A stretch of 64,000 bases of DNA from Microbacterium sp. LWH11-1.2 (GCF_038397745.1 NZ_CP151636.1:1550001-1614000); one strand, 5' to 3'. Positions 42,761-51,842 are shown, counted from the stretch's first letter. Program-made: numbers and translations. Notes: a model not told the origin generated them from the letters alone.

Positions 42761-43786
42761 ATGGCCCTCTCCGACGCTCCGCTGCTGCGCGCCCTCGCAG
42801 GCTCCCGCCCCGCTCACACCCCGGTGTGGTTCATGCGTCAGGCCGGCCGGTCGCTGCCCGAGTACCGCGAGCTGCGGGTCGGCACGCGGATGCTGGACGC
42901 CTGCCTCACGCCCGACCTGGCGGCCGAGATCACCCTGCAGCCCGTCCGCCGGCACGGCGTCGACGCTGCCGTGTTCTTCAGCGACATCGTGATCCCGCTG
43001 CGTCTCGCGGGTGTCGAGGTCGAGATCGAGCCCGGGCGCGGGCCGGTGTTCGCGAACCCCGTGCGCACGGCATCCGATGTCGACCGGATCACGGCCATCG
43101 ATCCGGAGTCGCTCGACGGGACCGCGATCGCCGAGGCCGTCCGCCTCGTCACCGCCGAGCTCGGAGACACCCCGCTGATCGGCTTCGCCGGCGCGCCGTT
43201 CACGCTCGCCGCCTACCTCGTCGAGGGCGGGCCGTCGAAGGAGCACCTGCGCGCACGGGCCATGATGCACGCCGATCCGGAGTCGTGGAACCGCCTCGCC
43301 GGCTGGCTCGCCCGGGTCTCGCGCCGGTTCCTCGAGACGCAGCGCGACGCCGGAGCATCCGTCGTGCAGCTCTTCGACAGCTGGGCGGGTTCGCTCAGCC
43401 CGGCCGACTACCGCGCGTTCGTCGCCCCGCACTCGCACGCGGCGCTGCAGGGCATCGGCATCCCGACCATCCACTTCGGCGTGGGGACCGGACCGTTCCT
43501 CGCCGACATGCGCCTCGACGGTGTGGCCGACGGCGTCGGCGTCGACTGGCGCCAGCCGCTCGACGAGGCCGCCGCGATCCTCGGACCGGATGTCACGGTG
43601 CAGGGCAACATCGATCCCGCGCTGCTCTCCGCGCCCTGGTCGGTGCTGGAGGCGCATGTGCGCGACGTGCTCGAGCGCGGTCGCGCCGCACGCGGCCACA
43701 TCCTCAACCTCGGTCACGGCGTGCCGCCCGAGACCGACCCCGATCAGCTCACGCGCATCGTCGAACTGGTCCACGGCCAGCGCTGA
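42761..43786 (+). CDS. hemE: uroporphyrinogen III decarboxylase
   Basis: Decarboxylates uroporphyrinogen III to coproporphyrinogen III. 341 residues; [20 protein letters not shown] at the start, [31 protein letters not shown] and the late [15 protein letters not shown] are all HemE blocks, and the conserved catalytic Asp is in FFSDI. GGAGG precedes the ATG. Its last 43 bp overlap, tail to tail, the opposite-strand epimerase gene. Confidence 0.95.
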   Translation: MALSDAPLLRALAGSRPAHTPVWFMRQAGRSLPEYRELRVGTRMLDACLTPDLAAEITLQPVRRHGVDAAVFFSDIVIPLRLAGVEVEIEPGRGPVFANPVRTASDVDRITAIDPESLDGTAIAEAVRLVTAELGDTPLIGFAGAPFTLAAYLVEGGPSKEHLRARAMMHADPESWNRLAGWLARVSRRFLETQRDAGASVVQLFDSWAGSLSPADYRAFVAPHSHAALQGIGIPTIHFGVGTGPFLADMRLDGVADGVGVDWRQPLDEAAAILGPDVTVQGNIDPALLSAPWSVLEAHVRDVLERGRAARGHILNLGHGVPPETDPDQLTRIVELVHGQR

Positions 43787-44667
43787 CGCCCGCGCGCGAT
43801 CCGCAGATCGGACAGCCCGAAACGCCCCTCGGGGAGCGCAGCGCGGATGCGCTCGTCGCTGAACGGGCGTGATGGCCGGAGGCCGACGGGCACCTCCGGC
43901 GCGGGCGGCGCGGCTTCGCTCACTCCCTCGGCCAGCATCCGCGCCTGAGCCTTCGCGACCAGCGGGACGACCATGGCCCATTCCGTGAGCTGCGCGAGCA
44001 CCCGGACGGTCCACACGGGCACGGGGAGGAACGCGGGACGACGCCCGGCGACCCGGGCGATGCGGCGGATGGCCTCGCCCAGCGTCACCTCGTCGACACC
44101 CATCACGGCGACCGTCGGGTCGGGGATGCGCCCCTCGAGAGCCGCGACCAGCACATCGACAGCGTCGTCGATCGGCACGGGGCGGGCGGTGCGCTCGCGG
44201 TAGCCGACGGTCCAGAACATGGGCAGGGTCCGCACGGCGCGCGTGACGTGATCGACCATGTGGTCGCCGGGGCCGTAGATCATGCCGGACTTGAGGATCG
44301 TGTGCGGGATGCCGGAACCGCGCACGATCTCCTCGGCCTCCCACTTGGACTCGTGGTAGCCGGAGCCGCAGTCGGGGCGTGCACGCAGGAAGCTGACCAT
44401 CACGATCCGCCGGACACCGGCACGGCGCGCGGCCTCGACGACGGCCCTCGTCCCCTCGACGTGCACGCGCCGGAACGTCTGATCCCCGATCTCGCGGTTG
44501 ATGCCGGCGCAGTGCGCCACCGTGTCGCATCCCTCGAAGGCGGCGGCGAGGGCGTCGACGTCGGTGATCTCCACTCCGCTGCGCCGGGAGATCACGACCG
44601 CGTCGTCAAGGCGCTCGGCCAGGTGCCGTCCGACGAATCCGGTGCCGCCGGTGATCGCAACTCTCAT
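43744..44667 (-). CDS. NAD(P)-dependent epimerase/NAD(P)H-binding protein
   Basis: 307 residues of the atypical short-chain dehydrogenase fold: [20 protein letters not shown] nucleotide-binding start, [14 protein letters not shown], and YHESKWEAE carrying the YxxxK pair. Similar to complex-I-assembly-type (NDUFA9-like) and quinone-pathway reductases; substrate unknown. AAGGAG precedes the ATG. Divergent from an ArsR regulator across a 67-bp region with a palindrome, so ArsR control is likely. Confidence 0.83.
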   Translation of the reverse strand: MRVAITGGTGFVGRHLAERLDDAVVISRRSGVEITDVDALAAAFEGCDTVAHCAGINREIGDQTFRRVHVEGTRAVVEAARRAGVRRIVMVSFLRARPDCGSGYHESKWEAEEIVRGSGIPHTILKSGMIYGPGDHMVDHVTRAVRTLPMFWTVGYRERTARPVPIDDAVDVLVAALEGRIPDPTVAVMGVDEVTLGEAIRRIARVAGRRPAFLPVPVWTVRVLAQLTEWAMVVPLVAKAQARMLAEGVSEAAPPAPEVPVGLRPSRPFSDERIRAALPEGRFGLSDLRIARGRQRWPWTSSTMRVS

Positions 44668-44686
44668 GATGTCGCTCCTTCGCTTA

Positions 44687-44702
44687 TTAGCTATGCAGCT
44701 AA
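44687..44702. promoter_or_regulatory. candidate ArsR operator
   Basis: TTAGCTATGCAGCTAA: perfect 6-bp inverted repeat with a 4-bp centre, in the region between the epimerase and ArsR genes. A further weaker repeat TAGC/GCTA (44711-44724) overlaps the ArsR -10 hexamer TATATT (44723-44728). Confidence 0.55.
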
Positions 44703-44734
44703 AGAGTATCTAGCGAAGATGCTATATTGCAAAC

Positions 44735-45067
44735 ATGGCAGATAGCGCGTCCGACATCTTCGCAGCGCTGGCGCATCCCACCCGGCGGCAGATCCTGCAG
44801 GATCTCAAGGCCGGCGAGCTCGCGGCCGGAGAGATCGCCTCGCGGTTCTCGGCGAGCGGGCCGACCATCTCCCGGCACCTGAGCGTGCTCCGTCAGGCCG
44901 GGCTCGTGAGTGAGCGGCGCGACGGCAACCGCATCCTCTACTCGCTCGTCGGCGAGCGGCTGGCGCTCTCCGTCGGCGACTTCCTCTCCACCGTGTGCCC
45001 CGAGCAGATCGTGCTGCGCGAGGTCCGCAAGCGAGGGCGCGGCACCGTGACGCCCGTCGAGGCCTGA
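44735..45067 (+). CDS. ArsR-family transcriptional regulator
   Basis: 110 residues, a winged helix: ALAHPTRRQILQDLKAGELA and the recognition region FSASGPTISRHLSVLRQAGL. No Cys pairs typical of arsenic/metal sensors in alpha-3 are present, so the signal is probably not a thiophilic metal. TATATT ends 6 nt before the ATG (leaderless). The divergent epimerase gene and itself are the likely targets. Confidence 0.87.
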   Translation: MADSASDIFAALAHPTRRQILQDLKAGELAAGEIASRFSASGPTISRHLSVLRQAGLVSERRDGNRILYSLVGERLALSVGDFLSTVCPEQIVLREVRKRGRGTVTPVEA

Positions 45068-45093
45068 TCGGCGCCGATGCGAGAATTGACGGC

Positions 45094-46599
45094 ATGACCG
45101 TCGACTCCTCGAGTGAACCCGCCGACCTCGCCGCTCGCGCCGCAGAGAAGCACGTCGTCGTCATCGGCGGCGGCGTCGGCGGTCTGATCGCGGCGCGCGA
45201 GTGCGCGAAGGTCGGCATGCGCGTCACGCTGCTCGAAGAGGCGGATGCTGTCGGCGGGGCGATCCGTCGAGCCGAGCTCGGCGGCGTCGTGGTGGATGCC
45301 GGGGCCGAGAGCTTCGCGACTCGGGGCGGTCACGTGCGCGCCCTGCTGCAGGAGCTCGGGCTGACCGATCGCATCGTCGCGCCCGAGGCCGGGAGCGCCT
45401 GGCTCGCCGGCATCCCCGGCGTCGGTGCGGCACCGCTGCCCGTCGGCGGCATCCTGGGCGTCCCCGCGAATCCGTTCCAGGACGACGTGCGTCGCGTCAT
45501 CGGCTGGTCCGGTGCGTGGCGCGCCTACCTCGATCGCGTGCGCCCACCGCTGACGATCGGGCACCAGCTCAGCCTCGGCAAGCTCGTCGCGTCGCGCATG
45601 GGCGCCAAGGTCCGCGACCGCCTCGTCGCGCCCGTGACCACCGGCGTCTACTCCGCGTCGCCCGACGACGTCGATGTCGACGTCGCCGCCCCGGGTCTCA
45701 ACGCCGCGCTCACGCGGGTCGGCTCCCTCTCCGGCGCCGTGCAGGCGCTCCGCGAAGGCGCCGCCGGTGCCGCGAAGGCTCCGGGTGCCGCGGTCGAGGG
45801 GCTGACCGGAGGCATGGGTGTGCTCGTCGATGCGCTGGTGGAGGACCTGGAGCGGCTCGGCGCCGAGGTGCGCACCGGCGTGCGCGTGCGGAGTCTTCGC
45901 AGGGCAGCTGCGACGTGGACGATCGACGCCGAGATCGAGCCGGATGCCGAGGCGGAGGCCGCCGAGGACGAGGTGCCGACGGAAGGGCTCTCGCTCGATG
46001 CGGATGCCGTCATCGTCGCCACGTCGGAGGAGGCCGCGCGCTCGCTCCTCACCTCCGGGGCCCCCGCACTCGCAGACGCCGCGCCGTCGTCGTCGCCGGA
46101 GATCGAGATCGTGACGCTGCTGCTCGACGCGTCGGGCCTGCGCGCCGCCCCGCGCGGAACGGGAGTCCTGACCGTGCCGGGCAGCCACATCGCGAAGGCT
46201 CTCACGCACTCCACCGCCAAGTGGGGCTGGCTGCGCGATGCCGCCGGCGATCGGGAGATCGTGCGCGTCTCGTTCGGCGCGCAGGGCGAACCCGCGGCGA
46301 CCGCGGATCTGAATGACGACGACGCCGCGCTGCTCGCACTGCGCGAGGCATCCGCTCTCCTCGGCGTGCCCCTCGCTCCCGCGAACCTCCTCGCCGCGCA
46401 CCGGGCTCGCTATGTGCAGTCGCAGCCCGCGTCGATCATCGGCTCGGGCGAGCGGCGCGCGGCCGCACGCGCCGCCGTGCAGGCCGTTCCGGGTGTCGCG
46501 GTCGTGGGCGCCTGGCTCGCCGGCACCGGCCTCGCACAGGTCATCCCGGACGCGAAGGACGAGGCGGATCGCCTGCGCCGAGCCCTGTTGTGGGACTGA
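45094..46599 (+). CDS. hemY: coproporphyrinogen III oxidase / protoporphyrinogen oxidase, HemY/CgoX type
   Basis: FAD enzyme of 501 residues. In actinobacteria this type oxidises coproporphyrinogen III to coproporphyrin III. Dinucleotide motif HVVVIGGGVGGLIAARECA, then the long FAD-binding EEADAVGGAIRR and DAGAESFATR blocks, TGVYSASPDDVDV, and the C-terminal GAWLAGTGLAQVIPDAKDEA. An Ala/Glu-rich insert lies around residues 280-295. GAGAAT ends 7 nt before the ATG. The downstream chdC supports the coproporphyrin-dependent branch. Confidence 0.92.
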   Translation: MTVDSSSEPADLAARAAEKHVVVIGGGVGGLIAARECAKVGMRVTLLEEADAVGGAIRRAELGGVVVDAGAESFATRGGHVRALLQELGLTDRIVAPEAGSAWLAGIPGVGAAPLPVGGILGVPANPFQDDVRRVIGWSGAWRAYLDRVRPPLTIGHQLSLGKLVASRMGAKVRDRLVAPVTTGVYSASPDDVDVDVAAPGLNAALTRVGSLSGAVQALREGAAGAAKAPGAAVEGLTGGMGVLVDALVEDLERLGAEVRTGVRVRSLRRAAATWTIDAEIEPDAEAEAAEDEVPTEGLSLDADAVIVATSEEAARSLLTSGAPALADAAPSSSPEIEIVTLLLDASGLRAAPRGTGVLTVPGSHIAKALTHSTAKWGWLRDAAGDREIVRVSFGAQGEPAATADLNDDDAALLALREASALLGVPLAPANLLAAHRARYVQSQPASIIGSGERRAAARAAVQAVPGVAVVGAWLAGTGLAQVIPDAKDEADRLRRALLWD

Positions 46600-46633
46600 T
46601 GAATCCCCATGTGTCAACCCCTCGGCCCTCTAG

Positions 46634-46649
46634 ATGCCGAAATCGGCAT
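46634..46649. promoter_or_regulatory. perfect palindrome upstream of the membrane-protein trio
   Basis: ATGCCGA AA TCGGCAT, 7+2+7, just upstream of -10-like TACGCT (46657-46662). The position overlaps where a -35 box would be, so it looks like an operator and not a terminator; there is no U-run. Confidence 0.45.
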
Positions 46650-46704
46650 ACGGGGTTACGCTGAGTACCTGACCCGCAGGACTCGAACAACGTGAGGAGA
46701 CCCC

Positions 46705-47106
46705 ATGAAGGGGAAGATCGGACTCGTCGTAGGACTCGGCGTCGGCTACGTCCTCGGCACACGTGCCGGGCGCGAGCGCTATGAGCAGATCAAGACGCAG
46801 TGGCTGAAGCTCTACCACCTGGACCCCGTGCAGGAGCAGGTCGAGAAGGTCAAGGATTTCGTCGGTGACAAGGCTGCGGCCGTTCCCGGCGCGCTCTGGA
46901 CGGGGGCCGTGAAGGTCGTCAAGTCCGTCAAGAGCAACGGCACCCCCGGGCAGAAGCTCGACGCCGTGATCGCCTCCGGCAAGGAGGCCGCGGAAGAGGT
47001 GGCCGAGGCCGCCGACGACGCCGTGGACGAAGTGAAGGCGAAGGCGAACACCTCCGCCGCGAAGCCGGCGACGAAGAAGCCTGCTCCGAAGAAGCCCGGC
47101 GCCTGA
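46705..47106 (+). CDS. YtxH-like membrane-associated protein
   Basis: 133 residues: one short glycine-rich N-terminal membrane helix (GLVVGLGVGYVLGTRAGRER), an amphipathic middle and an Ala/Lys/Pro-rich tail ending in PATKKPAPKKPGA. The GYVLGTRAGRERYEQI block is common to actinobacterial YtxH-like proteins. GAGGAG precedes the ATG. First gene of a tight trio with the Holin-X and DUF3618 genes; function unknown. Confidence 0.75.
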   Translation: MKGKIGLVVGLGVGYVLGTRAGRERYEQIKTQWLKLYHLDPVQEQVEKVKDFVGDKAAAVPGALWTGAVKVVKSVKSNGTPGQKLDAVIASGKEAAEEVAEAADDAVDEVKAKANTSAAKPATKKPAPKKPGA

Positions 47107-47107
47107 G

Positions 47108-47515
47108 ATGCCTCGCGGATACCGGGACCGCGCCGATGACAGTCTGCTGACGCTGCTCGGCGACCTGCCCGAACTCGTCACGAATCTCGTCAAAGCCGAG
47201 GTCGACTCGGCCAAGGCGTGGATCTCGAAGACCGCGAAGGACGCCGGGATCGGTTCCGTCTGGTTCCTCGTCGCGCTGTTCTTCCTCTTCTGGGCCGTGC
47301 CGGTCATCCTCGTCTTCGCGATCGCCGGACTCTCGTCGTGGTGGCCGGTGTGGCTCTCGGCTCTGGCGGTCCTCGGCATCCTGATCGTCGCCGTGCTGCT
47401 GTTCGCGCTGCTCGGCATCCTGAAGTTCCGCAAGGTCCTCCGGCGTCAGAATCCCGCCCAGGCGGTCGCGGAGGACATCCGAATCGTGAAGGAGGCCGGC
47501 GATGACGAATTCTGA
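47108..47515 (+). CDS. Actinobacterial Holin-X family membrane protein
   Basis: 135 residues: N-terminal amphipathic LLGDLPELVTNLVKAEVDSA, two membrane helices (SVWFLVALFFLFWAVPVILV and LSALAVLGILIVAVLLFALL) and a charged tail. Matches the Holin-X (phage-holin-like) family, which is chromosomal in actinobacteria and not evidence of a prophage. Begins one base after the YtxH-like stop and overlaps the DUF3618 gene by 14 bp. Confidence 0.8.
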   Translation: MPRGYRDRADDSLLTLLGDLPELVTNLVKAEVDSAKAWISKTAKDAGIGSVWFLVALFFLFWAVPVILVFAIAGLSSWWPVWLSALAVLGILIVAVLLFALLGILKFRKVLRRQNPAQAVAEDIRIVKEAGDDEF

Positions 47516-47777
47516 GTCGCTCGTACCGCGCACCGTCGTTCCCGCCGGCATCGTCGATCCGCGGGACTCCGCGCGCGCCGAGCTGAAGGCGGCGCTCGCC
47601 GCCATCGAGGTCAAGGGCAACATCCCCCGGCGCATCGAGAAGGCGTCGACGCGCGGCATCGCGAAGGCGCGCTCCTTCGCCGACCGCAACCCGATCGGCG
47701 CGGCTGCGGCCGTGATCGGGATCGCGGCGGCGGTGGGCGGGTTCGTCTGGGTCGTCGCCCGCGCGATCTCTCGCTGA
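47502..47777 (+). CDS. DUF3618 protein
   Basis: 91 residues: the DUF3618 core SARAELKAALAAIEVKGNIP near the N-terminus and one C-terminal membrane helix (AAAAVIGIAAAVGGFVWVVA). GGAGG precedes the ATG inside the holin-like gene. The three proteins are often encoded together in actinobacteria and presumably act as one membrane assembly (inference). Confidence 0.78.
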   Translation: MTNSESLVPRTVVPAGIVDPRDSARAELKAALAAIEVKGNIPRRIEKASTRGIAKARSFADRNPIGAAAAVIGIAAAVGGFVWVVARAISR

Positions 47778-47822
47778 GACCCCGCGTTCGCGGCACCTCC
47801 GCAAAGGGGGCAGACTGGAGAC

Positions 47823-48500
47823 ATGTCCGAAGCGCTCGAAGAGAACCCGTCCGGATTCACCCTCTGGGCCGTGTGGCGACGCAATCCCGACGTCCCCGTC
47901 ACGGAGTCCGACTCGACCGAACTCGAGACGATCGTCTCGTACGTCGAGGACTCCGGCGTCACCGTACGCGGCTTCTACGACGTCTCGGGGCTGAAGGCCG
48001 ACGCCGACCTCATGGTGTGGCTGCACGGCGAGACGGCCGAAGAGCTGCAGAAGGCGCTCCGTCGTCTGCGCCGCACCGAGCTGCTGCGCTCCCTCCTCCC
48101 GGTCTGGAACGTCATGGGCGTGCACCGCGACGCCGAGTTCAACCGCGCACACGTGCCGGGGTTCCTCCGCGGCGTCGAGCCGAAGGACTGGCTCTGCCTG
48201 TACCCGTTCGTGCGCACCCCCGAGTGGTACCTGGCTCCCGAGGAGGAGCGTCGCAAGATGCTCGCCGATCACGGTCGCAAGGGCGCTGCGTTCACGGGCG
48301 TCATCGCGAACACGGTCGCCGCGTTCGCCCTGGGCGACTACGAGTGGCTGCTGCCGCTCGAGGCCGATGACGTCACGGAGCTCGTCGACCTCATGCGCGA
48401 TCTCCGCTACACCGACGCGCGTCTCTACGTGAAGGAGGAGGTGCCCTTCTACACGGGGCGCCGTCTGCGCTTCGACGAGATCGCGGACGTGCTGCAGTAG
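47823..48500 (+). CDS. chdC: coproheme decarboxylase (ChdC/HemQ)
   Basis: Last step of the coproporphyrin-dependent pathway: converts Fe-coproporphyrin III to heme b with hydrogen peroxide. 225 residues of the chlorite-dismutase-like fold. Catalytic Tyr127 in CLYPFVRTPEWY and proximal heme ligand His150 in ADHGRKGAAF have the same spacing as in corynebacterial ChdC. CAGACT ends 6 nt before the ATG. The gene shows the organism uses the Gram-positive route and not protoporphyrin. Confidence 0.94.
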   Translation: MSEALEENPSGFTLWAVWRRNPDVPVTESDSTELETIVSYVEDSGVTVRGFYDVSGLKADADLMVWLHGETAEELQKALRRLRRTELLRSLLPVWNVMGVHRDAEFNRAHVPGFLRGVEPKDWLCLYPFVRTPEWYLAPEEERRKMLADHGRKGAAFTGVIANTVAAFALGDYEWLLPLEADDVTELVDLMRDLRYTDARLYVKEEVPFYTGRRLRFDEIADVLQ

Positions 48501-48508
48501 GCCGCCCG

Positions 48509-49504
48509 ATGAGCACCCCGATCCGCCTGGGAACCCGGCGCAGCGCGCTCGCGCAGGCGCAGTCCGGTCATGTCGCCGCGGCCCTCGAGAAGGTCTCCGG
48601 GCGTCCGGTCGAGCTCGTCCCGATCACGAGCGAGGGCGACACGAACCGTGCGTCGCTCTCCGAGATCGGCGGTCAGGGCATCTTCGCCACGCGTCTGCGC
48701 GAGGCGCTGTTCGCGGGGGAGTGCGACTTCCTCGTGCATTCGCTGAAGGACCTGCCGACCGCCATCCCCGACGGCCTCATGATCGCGGCGACGCCGAAGC
48801 GCGAGGACGCGCGCGATGTCGTGCTCACCCGCCTCGGGATCCCGCTGCACGAACTGCGGTCGGGTAGCACCGTCGGCACGGGGTCGCCGAGACGGATCGC
48901 CCAGGTGCATCGCCGGGCGCCGTACGCCGAGGTCGTCGACATCCGCGGGAACGTCGACTCCCGCCTCGCGCGGGTCGCGTCCGGCGAGCTGGACGCGGTG
49001 ATCCTCGCCGCGGCGGGACTCTCCCGGCTCGGCGCGGAGTCGCGCCTCCGGCGGGAGGAGCTCGGCCTCGCCGAGTGGCCGACCGCACCGGGGCAGGGAT
49101 CGCTGGCCGTCGAGACGCGGACGGATGCTCCGGCCGAGCTGCTTGCCGCACTCGCTGCCCTGGACGACGAGGAGACCCGTCTCGCCACCACCGTGGAGCG
49201 CGCCGTGCTGGAGGGACTGGATGCCGGATGTCAGGCTCCGATGGCCGCTCATGCGGTGGTCGAAGGGTCCGCGATCCGCGTCAGGACGGTCGTCTACGCC
49301 CCCGACGGGGGCCGTCGGATCGGCCTCGACGTCACGGAAGCCCTGAACGGGGAGTATATTCGTCGGAACGGCAGTGGCAATGGAGCGGATGCTGCCGATG
49401 GTGCAGACCCGATGCACGCAGCGCGCGAGCTCGGGTTCACTGTTGCCCGTCGGCTGCTCGATCAAGGGGCGGCTGGCCTCGTTTCCCGAGAGCAATCCCT
49501 ATGA
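48509..49504 (+). CDS. hemC: porphobilinogen deaminase (hydroxymethylbilane synthase)
   Basis: Joins four porphobilinogens into hydroxymethylbilane. 331 residues; IRLGTRRSALAQAQSGHVA, the substrate-binding DFLVHSLKDLPT, GTGSPRRIAQ, and the dipyrromethane cofactor Cys241 in EGLDAGCQAPMAAH. A Ser/Gly/Asn/Ala-rich insert near residue 290 is longer than usual. Stop overlaps the hemD start (ATGA). Confidence 0.95.
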   Translation: MSTPIRLGTRRSALAQAQSGHVAAALEKVSGRPVELVPITSEGDTNRASLSEIGGQGIFATRLREALFAGECDFLVHSLKDLPTAIPDGLMIAATPKREDARDVVLTRLGIPLHELRSGSTVGTGSPRRIAQVHRRAPYAEVVDIRGNVDSRLARVASGELDAVILAAAGLSRLGAESRLRREELGLAEWPTAPGQGSLAVETRTDAPAELLAALAALDDEETRLATTVERAVLEGLDAGCQAPMAAHAVVEGSAIRVRTVVYAPDGGRRIGLDVTEALNGEYIRRNGSGNGADAADGADPMHAARELGFTVARRLLDQGAAGLVSREQSL

Positions 49505-50295
49505 CATCCGATTCGAAGCAGGACCTACCGCTGTACGGCTGGCGCATCCTCGTGCCCCGTGGCGGGCCGTGGGGCGACGGCGTCGCCGCCAGCCTCCGCG
49601 CCCAGGGCGCGGTGCCGGTCGTCGCCCCCCTCATCAACTTCGCCCCGACCAATGACCAGGCGGCGCTCGACGTCGCGTTGGAGCAGCTGGCAGCCGGCGC
49701 CTTCGACTGGCTGACGATCACGAGCGCCACGACCGTCGACGTGCTGTTCGCCCACCGCGCGGTGGTGCCCCGGACGACGAGGATCGCCGCGGTCGGCGAG
49801 ACCACGGCGGCGGCTCTGCAGGCTGTCGGCTACGAGGTGACCCTGGTTCCGGCGCAGGACAACTCCGCCGAGGGGATGGCCGAGCAGCTGATCGCCCTCG
49901 AGACGGAGCCCCGCCGCATCCTCGCCCTGCGCAGCGAGATCGCGAAGCCGGTGCTCAGCACTCTGCTCTCGAACGCCGGACACGATGTCGCGAGCGTCGT
50001 CGCCTACCGCACGGTCGGGGTCCCGGTCACGGAGCGGATCCGCCGGGACGTCGAGAACGGCCGGATCAACGCGATCCTCGTGACGAGCGGCTCGGTCGCC
50101 GAACAGGTGCGCGAGCAGTTCCCCGAGATCCCCGACGAGACGCTGCTCGCAGCGATCGGCCCGCGCACCGCACGCGATGCCCAGAAGGCCGGCCTGCCGG
50201 TGTCTGTGGTCGCCGACCGTCAGACGGTCGACGCGCTCATCGATGCCGTCTCGCACTTCACGCTTCCGCACGCGGCCGACGAGTTCGCGCCGTGA
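49501..50295 (+). CDS. hemD: uroporphyrinogen III synthase
   Basis: 264 residues of the two-domain HemD fold: GWRILVPRGGPWGDGVAASL, FDWLTITSATTVDVLF, TRIAAVGETTAAALQAVGYE, ILVTSGSVAEQV and AAIGPRTARDAQKAGL. Closes hydroxymethylbilane with inversion of ring D. Sequence is naturally weakly conserved; the hemC-hemD-hemB overlaps make the call firm. No fused methyltransferase domain. Confidence 0.92.
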   Translation: MTSDSKQDLPLYGWRILVPRGGPWGDGVAASLRAQGAVPVVAPLINFAPTNDQAALDVALEQLAAGAFDWLTITSATTVDVLFAHRAVVPRTTRIAAVGETTAAALQAVGYEVTLVPAQDNSAEGMAEQLIALETEPRRILALRSEIAKPVLSTLLSNAGHDVASVVAYRTVGVPVTERIRRDVENGRINAILVTSGSVAEQVREQFPEIPDETLLAAIGPRTARDAQKAGLPVSVVADRQTVDALIDAVSHFTLPHAADEFAP

Positions 50296-51269
50296 GCTTC
50301 CCCGAGGTCCGCCTGAGGCGGCTGCGTCAGTCGCGCGCCGTGCGCGATCTGGTCCGTGAGACGTCGCTGGAGCCGCGTCAGCTCGTGCTCCCCCTGTTCG
50401 TGCGCGAAGGCCTCTCGGAGCCCGTGGCGATCGGCTCGATGCCGGGTGTGGCGCAGCATTCGCTCGACTCTCTCCGAGCGGCAGCCGTCGAAGCCGCGGA
50501 GGCGGGCGTCGGCGGCGTGATGCTGTTCGGCGTTCCCGCGGTGCGCGATGCCCGTGGTTCTGGCGCCGACGACCCGCAGGGCATCCTGAACGTCGCGACC
50601 GAGGCTCTGGCGGCCGAGGTCGGCGATGCCCTCGTCGTGCAGACGGATCTCTGCCTCGACGAGTTCACCGATCACGGGCACTGCGGTGTCCTCGACGCCG
50701 ACGGTGCGGTCGACAACGATGCGACGCTGGAGCGCTACGCGTCGATGGCGCTCGCTCAGGCGCGGGCCGGATCGCAGCTGCTCGGCCTGTCCGGGATGAT
50801 GGACGGCCAGGTTGCCGTGATCCGTGCGGCGCTCGACGCCGAGGGCTTCTCCGACACCCTGCTGCTGGCCTACGCCGCGAAGTACGCGAGCGCGTTCTAC
50901 GGACCGTTCCGTGAGGCGGTGGACTCGCAGCTGACGGGCGACCGTCGCACGTACCAGCTCGATCCCGGCAACCGTCGCGAGGGCGTGCGCGAGGCCGTCG
51001 TCGACGAGGCCGAGGGTGCGGACATCGTCATGGTCAAGCCGGCGATGGCGTTCCTCGACGTGCTGCGCGAGGTGCGTGACACCGTCCATATTCCGGTGTG
51101 GGCATACCAGGTGTCGGGCGAGTACGCGATGATCGAGGCCGCGTCCGCGAACGGATGGATCGACCGTCGCGCTGCGGTGCTGGAATCGCTGCTCTCCATC
51201 CGCCGTGCGGGTGCCGACGCTGTTCTGACCTACTGGGCGACCGAAGCCGCCCGCTGGCTGCGCGCCTGA
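50292..51269 (+). CDS. hemB: delta-aminolevulinic acid dehydratase (porphobilinogen synthase)
   Basis: Condenses two 5-aminolevulinates. 325 residues; Schiff-base lysines in YAAKYASAFYGPF and DIVMVKPAMAFLD. The metal segment is DLCLDEFTDHGHCGVL: it keeps two of the three zinc-site Cys and has Asp in place of the other, between the classic zinc type (CxC...C) and magnesium type. GTG start overlaps hemD (GTGA). Confidence 0.95.
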   Translation: MSFPEVRLRRLRQSRAVRDLVRETSLEPRQLVLPLFVREGLSEPVAIGSMPGVAQHSLDSLRAAAVEAAEAGVGGVMLFGVPAVRDARGSGADDPQGILNVATEALAAEVGDALVVQTDLCLDEFTDHGHCGVLDADGAVDNDATLERYASMALAQARAGSQLLGLSGMMDGQVAVIRAALDAEGFSDTLLLAYAAKYASAFYGPFREAVDSQLTGDRRTYQLDPGNRREGVREAVVDEAEGADIVMVKPAMAFLDVLREVRDTVHIPVWAYQVSGEYAMIEAASANGWIDRRAAVLESLLSIRRAGADAVLTYWATEAARWLRA

Positions 51270-51332
51270 GGCGACCACAACGTTTCGGCATCGACCAGCG
51301 CGCATCGGGAGGACGCGACCGATACTGGGGCG

Positions 51333-51842
51333 ATGAGCGGATCGCGGACATTGCGGCGCTGCGCTGACCCGCTGGGTGTACTCGCCCTCTTGGCGTTGCT
51401 GACCTCGTGTTCCCCACCGGTGATCGGCGCTGTGACGCTGGCGCGGCATCCTGACGGCTCAGCTGTGGCCGTCGTCGTCCTGTGTCGCGGGGCAGTCACG
51501 CATCTCGACGTGACGTACGGCCCTCCCGGCGAGCCCGACCGTGGCGGCGCGGTCTCCTGGTCGGGGCACCTGTCTGCGCCCGGTGTCACCGGCATCCGCT
51601 TCACCGACTGGAATGAAGGGATCGTGTCCGGGAGCCAGTACGCCGTCCGAGGACGCGGCGTCAGTGACGATGAGTTCCTCGGCTTCAGCGCCGGGCAGGC
51701 GAATCTCCGGTCTGAGAGTCAGATCGACGGATCGACGCTCGCGCAACTGGCTCCTGGCGAGGTCGTCTCATGGGACGCGGCGACCCGGCGGTCGGTCGCC
51801 GTGCCGCTGGAGGAGTACCGAGAAGGTGTCTGCTCGGATTGA
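51333..51842 (+). CDS. hypothetical lipoprotein
   Basis: 169 residues. Signal peptide with hydrophobic core LGVLALLALL and lipobox LLTSC, so probably lipid-anchored outside. The remainder has mixed beta character and no recognised domain. GATACT ends 6 nt before the ATG, giving its own leaderless promoter between hemB and hemL. Not clearly related to heme synthesis. Confidence 0.68.
   Translation: MSGSRTLRRCADPLGVLALLALLTSCSPPVIGAVTLARHPDGSAVAVVVLCRGAVTHLDVTYGPPGEPDRGGAVSWSGHLSAPGVTGIRFTDWNEGIVSGSQYAVRGRGVSDDEFLGFSAGQANLRSESQIDGSTLAQLAPGEVVSWDAATRRSVAVPLEEYREGVCSD

Noticed and set aside
47108..47515. Phage remnant suggested by the holin-like protein
   Set aside because: Holin-X proteins are chromosomal in actinobacteria and no integrase, capsid, lysin or att-like repeat is nearby.
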